A stretch of 64,000 nucleotides of DNA from Calamus simplicifolius. Its lineage: Eukaryota; Streptophyta; Magnoliopsida; Arecales; Arecaceae. Location: positions 1-64,000 of the forward strand of contig UESW01004419.1 in NCBI GenBank assembly GCA_900491605.1, written 5' to 3'. Made by a program: the position numbers and the translations under genes. Within the stretch, counting starts at the first letter, position 1, and each line of letters begins with the position of its first letter. Shown in pieces: positions 47,720 through 57,218 of this stretch. A model generated the notes under the pieces. It ran no database searches and was not told the DNA's origin. It saw only the letters and a list, made by a program, of their open reading frames with translations.

Positions 47720-50427
47720 TTATTGGTAGTATCGACGGAGGTTGTCCGCGTTCAAGTGCGAGGGAGAGGTTTCCTGTCTAGTTCTTTGATCCGGTATGCT
47801 CCGCGATGAAGTGCGTCGGTGACTCGGTAAGACCCTTCCCAATTGGAAGACAACTTTCCCCCCTCTGTAGGTTTGGAAACTTCGGCTCGTCTGATGACTA
47901 GGTCTCCGGGAAGGAATGTTTTGGGACGTACCTGGGCATTGTAATACTTTGCAATCTTCTGTCGGTAGGAGGCCATCCTGAGTCATGCTCGATCACGGAG
48001 TTCTTCGACAAGGTCAAGATTGGCTTTCAACTGGTTGGGATTGTCCTCTTCATCGTACGATTGTGTCCGGGGACTTGGGATGCTAATCTCCACTGGAATG
48101 ACTGCTTCTGAACCGAACACAAGGCTGAAAGGAGTTTCTTCCGTGGGGGTTTGGGGCATCGTGTGATATGCCCACAGCACATTCGGAAGCTCCTCCACCC
48201 ATCTTCCTTTGAAACCATCCAGACGTATCCTAAGCCCTTGAAGGATTGTTTAATTTGTCACTTCTGCCGCTCCATTTGTTTGCGGATGACCGACAGAGGT
48301 GAACCTCTGATATTCCTAGTTCGACATAGAACTCTTTGAAAGGAGCATTGTCGAACTGGCGTCCATTGTCGATAACGAGTATATGGGGTAGCCCAAACCA
48401 ACAGATAATAGACTTCCAGAAGAAGTTCCTTACCTTGGCTTCGGTAATTTTGGCTAACACTTCGACCTCTACCCACTTGGTGAAGTGGTCGATAGCCACG
48501 AGCAGAAACTTCCGCTGACCAGAGGCTGGAGGGAATGGTCCTAAAATGTCCATTCTCCACTGGGCAAAGGCCATGGGGCCGATAGGAGGCTCAATTGAGA
48601 GGTTGGCAGCCGTTGAATATTAGCATGCCACTGACAACTATCGCACTTCCGGACCAGCTTGGCTGCGTCTTCCCGCATGGTGGGCTAGTAATAGCCTTGG
48701 CGTAGGGCCTTGCGTGATAGCGCTCTGCCCCCCAAGTGGTTTCTGCAAATACCTTCATGGATCTCATGGAGGATGTAGTCGGCATCTGCGGGACCAATAC
48801 ATCTGAGGAGGGGATGAGAGAAAGATCTTCGGTACAGTTGTCCGTCAAACATCAGGAACTTGTGTACTCGCCACTTGAATTGCTTAGCTTCGGCAGGGTC
48901 GGCTGGGAGGGTGCCGACGGTGAAGTATTGGATGTAAACATCTATCCAGGAAGGCTCTTGGCGGATTGGCATGGATTCTTCTACCGCGTCGATGCTTGGG
49001 GCTTTCAGATACTCCACGTAAGTTCTTCCCAAGGCCCCGTCGGTCGAGATGGCTAACCAGGACAAAGCATCAGCTCTAGCGTTCTCCTCTTGGGGAATGT
49101 AGCTGATGCTGAAATGGGCCAAGGGGGAGGCTTATGACTGCACCATACTCAAGTAACGGGACATAGTAGGATCCCGCACCTCGTACTCCCCTTTGATCTG
49201 ACCAGAGATGACTTGGGAGTCGGTGAAGACTCTAAGGCATTTCACCCCGAGCTCCCGTGCCAGCTTCATCCCTGATAGTAAGACTTCATACTCAGCCTGG
49301 TTGTTAGTGGCTGGGAAGAGGAAACGGAGGGTACTCAGTCACAACTCCATCTGGACTGGCTAGGATGAGACCTGCCCCGCTCCCTTGTGAATTGGATGCT
49401 CCATCCACATGAAGGATCCAATCCTCCCCTCTTCCCTCGAATGCAACATCTGAAGAGTTAGCATGGGACTCCTTCGGCTGCTCTTCCATCTAAGTGCACT
49501 TGACCAGGAAATCTGCCAAGACCTGAGACTTCATAGCCGACCTGGGTCGAAATGATAGGTCAAATTCCCTCAGCTTGAGTGCCCACTTTGCCAGTCGGCT
49601 AAAGGTATCGGGGCGAGAGAGGATTGCCTTAAGTGGTTGATCTATGACCACCACGATCGGGTTAGCTTGGAAATAGGGCTTGAAGCACTAGGTAGAGACG
49701 ATCAATGCAAAAATAATCTTCTCGACTCTGGAGTATCTAGTCTCTGCATCATGAAGCACCTTACTGATGTAGTACACTGGCTTTTGTGTCCCGTCGGCAT
49801 CCATGCGAACAAGCACGGAGCTGACAGTCTCAGAAGAAGCTGCAAGGTACAAGAGGAGCTCCTCCCCGCCCCTGGGTTTGGATAACAATGGCGGGATGGA
49901 TAAGAATTCTTTTAACCCCTCGAAGACCTTCTGGCACTCTCTCGTCCATTCGAAGCCGTTGACTTTGCGCAGTGCCTTAAAGAAAGGCAGACATCTCTTC
50001 GCAACTTGGACAAAAAACGGCTCAAGGCCGCCACCCTTCCATTTAAGCGCTGCACCTCCTTCTTGTTAGCCAGAGACCTCATATCTAAGATGGCTCGGAT
50101 CTTATCAGGGTTCATCTCGATTCCATGCTGCATCACCATGAAACCCAAGAATTTGCCCGCTGTCACCCCGAAAGCGCACTTGCAGGGGTTCAGCCTCATC
50201 TGGTACCGACGGAGGTTGCCGAAAGTCTCCGTCAGGTCGGCAACGTGGTCAGTGGTATGGTTACTTTTGGTCAGCATATCATCCACGTACACCTACATAT
50301 TGCGTCCGATCTGGTCTTTAAAAATTTTATTCATTAGTCTCTGGTAAGTGGCCCCTGCATTCTTTAGTTCGAACGACATCATCTTGTAGCAATATATCCC
50401 CTTTTCGATCACAAACAAGGTAGCTTC
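47720..50427 (-). pseudogene. Tat-type pol: reverse transcriptase, two RNase H domains, integrase (broken)
   Basis: On the minus strand the frame enters at 50427 inside the reverse transcriptase (FVIEKGIYCYKMMSFELKNA then GATYQR). The active-site YVDDM is at about 50289-50275, directly preceded by a stop codon (TAG where GAG would give the usual E). RNase H one: LLLYLAASSETVSSVLVRMD at about 49860. RNase H two: WILHVDGASNSQGSGAGLIL at about 49415, the archaeal-like extra RNase H of Tat elements. Integrase zinc finger with HEIHEGICRNH then KCDSCQ (about 48780-48630). Integrase core with MDILGPFPP, AIDHFTKW and VIDNGRQFD (48552-48340), then the C-terminal region ending NADNLRRYYQ at 47723. Frameshifts at about 49500, 49300, 48600 and 48250. 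Protease and the front of the reverse transcriptase are missing. Confidence 0.9.
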
Positions 50428-52658
50428 TAGAGGTGGGCACTAGGCCGTGCCTGACATGGCACGACCCAGGCCCACCATGCCTAAAAAATTGTCGTGCCGT
50501 GCCTGGCACGACCAATTAACAAATGGGCCATGCCAAGCATGGCACAGAAAAAAAATTCAAAATTGGCACGGCCCGTAGCCCATTTCAAAATGGGCCACGA
50601 GCCGTGCTATGGCATGACCTATCAGGTCCGTGCCCAGCTGGGGGGCGCGCTGGTGCCTAGGCACCAGCTGGGTAATTTCAGCCGTTTTTAATTGCTATAT
50701 AGCTGTTAAAAATGGCTATATCTGTTTTTAACGGCTATGTAGCTATTAAAGGCTGTTGGGAGGGGTTTAGACCATTTTACCCCTCCCAACAGTCATATAA
50801 CGGCTATATCAAAGGGTAGATTTGGAAAAAAATAGAAATTCTATAAATAGATGAACTCTCCCTCATTCTTACCACACCAAACCAACTCCTCTATTACTAC
50901 TATTTCTCTCTTCCAGCAAGTGCTCTAGTAGATTAGCAATTTAATTTTTAGTTTGCAAGTGTTCTTACAAGTGGCAAGTGCTCAAGCAAGTAGTCAAGTG
51001 CTACAAGGTCAATTCTTATTGAGAGGCGAGAGCGTAAGAGGAAGCTCACAAATCTCGGCTCCACGCCTCCACCTCTGATCTTTTCTCAATTCCTTTTTGT
51101 GGGTTAGTTTTTATTTTTTTGCATTTATTAATTAAAAATTTTAGATATGACATCTTTTAACGAAAGTAATTTTAACATGCACACTTTTTCTGAGGGTGAG
51201 GAAACTAATCCCCAAGGACCCCAACTCCAATCCCAACTCTAAGTTTCATCTAAAGCTAGTGTCAGTGAGTGTCAAACCTCTTCTCGTAAGAGGACTAGTA
51301 ATATTTGGATTGATTTTGATAGAATTATGGTTGATGGAGTCTATAAAACAAAAAGTAAAAAATGTGCAAAACTTTATAGTTGTTCTAGTACTGGGGGAAC
51401 AGGGCATCTAAGAAGACATCAAGAGAGTCATAGGATGCATGATTTCAGTCAGCAAGGACTCCTTAATATGCAAGAGGGATCACTTGTAGGCAATTTTGTA
51501 TATAACCACGAAAATCAAAGAAAATTACTGGTAAGATAGATAGTGCAAGATGAATTATCTTTTAGTTTATCTGAATCTTATAATTTTGAAAGATATATTC
51601 AATTAGGCCTACAACCTGCTTATAAGAGAACTAGTAGCCATACCTTTAGAAAAGTGGCTATGATAAATTTTTTAGCATTCAAACAGAGTTTAACGGAAAG
51701 CCTCTCAAATTTAAATGCTAGAATTTCTTTAACTTCTGATATTTGGTCGGCATATGTAGGTAGTAATTGTTTTATTGCTGTTACCGCTCATATATTGATA
51801 ATGATTGGCAATTAAATAAATAAATTATTGCTTTTCATGCTTTTGATTTTCCGCATTCGGGACAACAAATTTCAAATATTATTTATCAAATTCTATGCTC
51901 ATATAATATTAATAATAAAATAATGTCAATTACTTTTGATAATGCATCTAATAATAATTCTGCTGTTGCATTATTAAATGACTCTTTGCATCCCATTTTA
52001 AATGGACAATTATTTCATATTAGATGTGCATGTCATATATTAAATCTTTATGCTCAATCTGGCATGGACATAATTCAAGAGGTTATTTCAAAAATTAGAA
52101 ATGCAGTTTCTTTTATTCATGCTTCAAGATCAAGACTTCAAGAATTTAAACAATTATGTGTAGATTATGGTAAACGTTTTAAAAAATTTAAACTTGATGT
52201 AATAACTCATTGGAATAGTACCTATGCCATGATACATGATGCATATCCATATAAGAACTTATTAAGTGCTTATATTAATGAGCGTGGATTAGGATTTACA
52301 TTGACTGAAGCTGATTGGAATCAAGGTAAACTTTTAGAAGATTTTTTTGTTACTTTTTATGATGCTACAAATGTTCTTTCAGATATTTATTATCCAACTT
52401 CTTGTTCATTTTTACAAAAAGCATATGTAATTAGTAAAAGTTTAAAGAATATAGATATCATGAAGTTTTAATGCCTACATAATATGAAAACTAAATGGAA
52501 TGAATATTGGAATAGGATATATCCATTGCATAACTTAGCTGCTATTTTTGATCCTAGAGTTAAATTAAATGGTGTAATTTTTTAATTGATCAATATTGTG
52601 AAAACATTGATCAAAATCTTGAACCTGCTAAAGATGAGGTAACACGACTTCTAATAGA
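50428..52658 (+). mobile_element. hAT transposon, right half deleted
   Basis: The left end TAGAGGTGGGCACTAGGCC matches the hAT at 3736 (TAGAGATGAGCACTGGGCC). It inserted into the reverse-transcriptase part of element 2, with gtagcttc (50420-50427) as the expected left target copy. The right end is absent: at 52658 the transposase frame (NLEPAKDEVTRLLIE) meets gag sequence of element 2. A deletion therefore removed the hAT C-terminal half and right terminus together with part of gag and the start of pol. Confidence 0.88.
51140..52658 (+). pseudogene. hAT transposase, N-terminal and central part
   Basis: A BED zinc finger appears at about 51350-51435 (KKSKKCAKLYSCSSTGGTGH then LRRHQESH). The core segment 51923-52471 is open for 182 codons: FDNASNNNSAVALLND, HIRCACHILNLYAQSG (the conserved RCAxHxLNL), DVITHWNSTYAMI and YYPTSCSFLQKAYVISK. 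Then, after a shift, NEYWNRIYPLHNLAA and FDPRVKLNG. These are hallmarks of RICESLEEPER-like hAT transposases. It is frameshifted around 51240, 51540 and 51815, and the dimerisation domain is lost. Nuclear, DNA-binding when intact. Confidence 0.85.
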
Positions 52659-52660
52659 AT

Positions 52661-53936
52661 GTGGGATATTGGGGTGAGGAGAGGAGTGAAGTGTTCTTTA
52701 GGAACCAATGCTTGGGGTCGGTTATCTGGGCGACGGGGCGGCTTAAACTTTCTGGACCACACTCCAGCAGGTTCCGAAGGTACTGGCTTCTTGTCGGAGA
52801 TCCTTTGTCAACCTCCCTTCTGGAGGAGTCGGCTTCGTCGGAGCGAATATACTTCTGTGCCTAGCTCAGCAGTTCGGCATAAGAGTTGGAAGGCTTTTGT
52901 CCAAGGAGTAATCGAACTTGGAAGGACGGAGTCCCCGCTTTAGAGTTAGCGTGGCCACGGAGTCCTCAAGGTTGTATACCTCTAGCGCAGCTTCCTTGAA
53001 CCGAGCCACAAAGTCCTTCAGGGTTTCACTGCTCCTCTGCTGGACAGCGAACATGCTATCAGCCACCCGGGGGATCTTCTGGCACGCATCAAAGTGAGCC
53101 AAGAAAGATCACTCGAGTTGTCTGAAAGAGTTGATACTACGTGATAGTAAACGGGAATACCACACACGTGCTGCCTTTCGAAATGTAGCCGAGAAGGCGA
53201 CACAAAGGAGAGAATCCGTCACCCCCTGAACTTGCATGACGACCTTATAGCTCTCCAGATGATCCAGGGGGTCCGCCGTGCCGTCGTACGGGTCCAGCTA
53301 GGGTAGACGAAATCTGGGTGGGATCGGTTCCTCCATAATACAGTGAGAAAGCGAGGGGCGGTGGTCGCAGTCCGCCCCGTGTGGGTTGGTGATTCTGCGG
53401 CTAAGCTCCTCCAATCGCTGATGGTATTCATCCAACCGTTGTTCAGCCCGGCGAGCGGCCTTCCTATTGGTGTCTTCCTTTGAGGATTCAGAAGATGAAT
53501 AGGGAGAAGGATGCCGGTGCAGGGAATGCACCTGCTTAGGTTCCTTCTCACCACGCCACCTGAGAAAGCGATCAGAATGATAGGAAGGAGACCGTCACCG
53601 CTTGGAGGTTTCTCGGCGATGAGACTTCGGGGACTCGCGGTGGGAGGCCTCCGGAGGAGTCCTGCCATGATGAGACTGGCTAGCTCCAGGACCCTCCATA
53701 CGAGGCGGAGAGTGTTGGGACGACAATGGCGTGGTAGCGGAGCACTGCTCCTCTAGTCCTCGCACCATCGCCATTAGGTCCTGAACCTGCTGGGTCAAGG
53801 CATCGAGCCGATCAGCTTGGTTAAACTGCGGCTTCACGGGGGGCGGAGTAGAGAGGTTGGCCTTCGATTGCTCAGCCCGCGGGAGGCATCCCCTAGCCTG
53901 GCTGGTAGAGGTCTCCTGCGCTCGTGTAACCGCCAT
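52661..53936 (-). pseudogene. Tat-type gag (broken)
   Basis: The start ATG is at 53936-53934 (MAVTRAQETSTS). The N-terminal third is Pro/Ser/Arg-rich with a short helix (LTQQVQDLMAMVRGLEEQ). The capsid-like retrotransposon gag region (PF03732) follows: PYDGTADPLDHLESYKVVMQ, FSATFRKAARVWYSRL (about 53170), LAHFDACQKIPR, LKDFVARFKEAALEVYNLED (about 53000) and LRPSKFDYSLDKSLP. Further on, QKYIRSDEADSSRREVD runs up to the junction with the hAT at 52660. Stops and shifts near 53600, 53285, 53110 and 52865. The nucleocapsid CCHC knuckle and protease are gone with the deletion. Confidence 0.85.
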
Positions 53937-54001
53937 CTTCTTCCTCACAAAGGTTGTGGGGTCGCATATGCATGGATATGAACGTCTGCCGGAGCACCCC
54001 C

Positions 54002-54019
54002 CTTCCTGGCGTGCCAATC
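54002..54019 (-). promoter_or_regulatory. Candidate tRNA primer-binding site of element 2
   Basis: Directly inside the 5' LTR on the minus strand: gat then TGGCACGCCAGGAAGG. Element 1 has gat then TGGTGCACCGATAG at the same position. TGG start and position fit a primer site, but the tRNA was not identified. Confidence 0.5.
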
Positions 54020-54657
54020 TGTTGCTGCCAGATCACCCTTCAAGAGCACCGAGCAAAAAAAAGGGCTTCACATACTTCCAAAAGATGATGCCTGCCTCCT
54101 CTTGGCTGGAAACCTGCAAGAAAAGTCCCAGACCGGTGGTTTCAGTGGGGACCCTCCGATGCTCAAGTCAGCGATTTGGAGAACAGGAATTAGGATGAGA
54201 GAAGATCCCCCTCCCTCATTGTGAGTCGGGGTCTACATACCTGTTCGGGGGTCCCTCTTATCCTTTGTAGATAACAGTCAAATCTTGTTAAGATCGGCTC
54301 CGCAGGTGGGCACACAACTACTAAACGCGTACCATGAATATCGACAACGACACTGTATCTGTAACTGCCCGTAATCCTAACAAAAAGCGGGCGAGTGGAC
54401 TACACGGCAATTTCTGAGGTGTTTCAAATTACCCTGTTCAATGCTCAGAGTTGATTTCATGACTGGAACTATGGACCGACAGTATGCGAGGCCAAGTCGA
54501 GGCCAAAGCCAAGGCCGAGACGGAGCTCGAGGCCGAGGCCGAGGCCAAGACGAAGCTCGAGGCCGAGGCCGAAGCCGAGACTAGCTGAAATCATTACTTT
54601 GCTCAAAAACCATGCGAGCTGTTACCATACTGCCTGGGGACGTGATTAGCCACATCA
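54020..54657 (-). repeat. LTR (right, 5' LTR) of element 2
   Basis: Starts TGTTGCTGCCAG, ends GCCACATCA, followed by the target duplication cataa. 638 bp against 624 bp for the partner; part of the difference lies in the gaggccgag repeat (54487-54585). Confidence 0.93.
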
Positions 54658-54662
54658 CATAA

Positions 54663-56540
54663 TATAAAAATATATATTATATTTTAAATTAAATTAAATA
54701 TATGTAATATAAAAATTATATTATCTAGTTTAAAACTTTTGTGTTTTCCAAGTCTGAACTCGGCTAGGAATTTTAACGGACTAAAAGTTTTTTTGCCCTG
54801 ATCTGGCTCAATGGACTAAGGTTGCGTTTGGTGCATTGCCAGCAATCCTAAATGGTAATGTGGATTACCTACAAGATAGATTACTACTAGATGGATTGTT
54901 AGTAATGTTGATTACTGTGTTTGGTATACACAAGTAATGTTACAATAATATTAATTACCGTGTTTGATATATGACAAACAGATTACCAGTCATATAACAT
55001 CAAATTCCTAAAATACACTTAAATCAAATTCATATACTAAATCAAATCTATTAAAAATCTTCAAAATACCCCTAAATCAAAGTATTTATATATAAGTAGA
55101 AGTTACTATATTTAATTTTTTAAAGATTAAAATATATTTTTAATCTTTAAACATTTATTCAAACTTTTTTTGATTCTTAAACTTTCAATTATCATAATTT
55201 ATTTATTATATTTTAAAAATAATTTATTTTTAATATTTTATTATATAAAATTAATTAAGATTAATAGAATAATTGATATATTATGATAATATGAATGGAT
55301 CGATTAGTTGATAGCAAAATGTAAGTTATTTTTTAAATTTTAAAAAGTAATATAATTAGACGTTGTCAATTTTAAATTACTACATTGTAAGGAGACGTTA
55401 CTAAGAATAATAATTTTTTTAAAAATAGTAATCATTTTTTTAATTTTTAAGTAAATTAATTTTAAAAATAGTAATTTAAAAATAAATAATTAATTTAATT
55501 TAATAAAAATAGTAATAAACAAATTAAATTAATTAATTTATTAAAAAATTAAATTTAAAAAAATTAAAAATTGAATTAATATATTTAATTTATTTTAAAA
55601 ATATTTTTAAATATAAAAAATAAATTTATTTTTTAAAAATAAATAAATAAATAAAACAAAGATATTAAAAAAATTAATATATTTAATTAATTTAAAAATA
55701 TATAAATTAATTTATTTTAAAAAATATATTTAATTTAAAGATATTTTTAAATATTTTTAAATTATTTTTTTAAAAAAATTAATTTATTTTTTTAATTTTA
55801 ATTTTTTAAATATTAAATCAATTAATTAAATTAATTAAACAAATTAATTTTAAAAATAAATAAATAATTTAATTAATTTAGTTTTTTTAAAATAAATTTT
55901 TAAAAAATAAATTTTAATTAATATTTAATTCTTTTTTAAATATTAAATTAATTTTTAATTTATTTATTTTTAATTAATTCATTTTTTAATAATTTCTATA
56001 ATAAAATCAAAAAATTAATTAAAAAATTAATTCAAAAAATTTAAAAAATTATTTTTAAATAATTTAAATAATTTAATTTTAATTTATTTTTCTTATAAAT
56101 TTTTAAAAAATATTAATTAAAAATTAAAAATTTTTTATATTTTTAATTATACTTTTCTTATAACTATATTTTTTTTGTTTTTATTTTAATTTTTTTTCTA
56201 TTTGATATTTTCTTTTTTAATATAGTGATTTATTTTTGTTTGCTGAGAAAAGAGATAGTGACGGTGAGACATGAGAAAAGAGTGAAAAAGGAAGGAATTG
56301 ATTTTATCTAAGAAAAAGAAATAATTTTATTTTTATAAAAAAAAGCAGGATAATTTTGTGAAAAAAAAAATTTATTAGATTATAACATATCCGATGAAGT
56401 GGATAACATTTCTCTTTTATGGTAATCTGAATTATCTTTTATACAGATATATTTTTATTTAAATTATATATCAAATATAGTTATCTAATGAATTTTTTTA
56501 AATTATCGATAATCTAGATAGATTAATCGTTAACAAAAGT
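54663..56540. other. Extremely AT-rich block upstream of the BRWD3-like gene
   Basis: Between roughly 55390 and 56200 the sequence is almost only A and T, with many aattaatt and tttaaaaat words and almost no G or C. No coding. The left part (54830-54990) repeats gattac and tgtttggtata phrases and could be the edge of an unidentified element. Confidence 0.6.
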
Positions 56541-56699
56541 CCTCTAAAACCCTTGATGTAATTTTTCGGGCCCTTCTTGGCTGGCTCACGGCCCGCTCGG
56601 CCCATGCCCGCCCTGCAACTAGCTTTCCAATAAATTTCTCCCTTCGCATCGCTCTCCCGTCCAGGGGCGACAAATAAAATAAGAAAGAATTAAAAAAAA

Positions 56700-57218
56700 A
56701 AAGGAAAAACCCGAACCCGAGAGCGAGGAGAAAGAGAGCTCTCTCCACGATATCCTCAAACCTTCGCCTCCCTCGCGCCCCGAATCGTTGATCGTCGCCC
56801 TCCTCGCCTCGCCGCAAAACCTCGATCCCTCCCGCCGCTTCCCAATCAATGGCCAGAATCGAGCCCTTGTGAAGAAGTGGCCTCTTCTTGCCGCCTTCTT
56901 TCGCCTCCCCCATCGGGAGAGATCCATCTGCCTTGGGGCGGCGGAAGAAGCCGCGACTCGATCTATCTCTAGTGGTTTTCGATCTCACGGGCTTAGATCT
57001 CGGGACGATTTCCGGCCGCTCTTTGAATTTCTCCGGCTTTCTTGGGTTTCTTGGCCCCGAAGCGTGGGATTTGCGGGTGTTTGCTTTTCGATTTCCGACT
57101 CTGAAGAATGCGGCATGGATAAGGGCGTTGTTGGTCTCTGGAAGCGAGCGAGAACGTTCCGTATCTTTGGCAACTTTCCATCTGGGTCGTCTTTTGCTGG
57201 CCCAATCGTGAATCCCAT
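56700..57218 (+). other. Leader (first) exon of the BRWD3-like gene
   Basis: GC-rich, CT-rich block starting abruptly after the AT-rich DNA; the exact start is unknown. It ends in a strong donor, CCCAT then GTGAGT, at 57218/57219. It contains short upstream ATG frames (56850, 57108) and an ATG at 57115 in good context (G at -3 and +4). After splicing to 60111 that ATG is in frame with the main coding sequence. I treat it as leader with a possible alternative start. Confidence 0.6.

Larger units (their letters stand above)
43197..54657 (-). mobile_element. Ty3/gypsy Tat-type LTR retrotransposon (element 2, 11.5 kb)
   Basis: A perfect 5-bp target duplication, cataa at 43192-43196 and 54658-54662, frames it. 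LTRs are 43197-43820 (3') and 54020-54657 (5'); it reads on the minus strand. The order is 5' LTR, primer-site-like sequence, gag, [hAT insertion and deletion], reverse transcriptase, RNase H, second RNase H, integrase, tandem array, convergent extra gene, 3' LTR. The two RNase H domains, an opposite-strand gene downstream of pol, and tandem repeats in that 3' region together point to the Tat lineage (the group of Ogre, Grande, Cinful and RIRE2). Coding parts carry stops and frameshifts, so it is not autonomous. Confidence 0.93.

Noticed and set aside
54830..56530. A MITE or Harbinger-like element spanning the AT-rich block
   Set aside because: The two edges share gattac-like words, but no convincing inverted repeat or target duplication was seen.
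56530..56988. Minus-strand 152-codon frame opposite the BRWD3 leader exon
   Set aside because: Antisense shadow of a GC-rich leader; basic low-complexity product without family resemblance.
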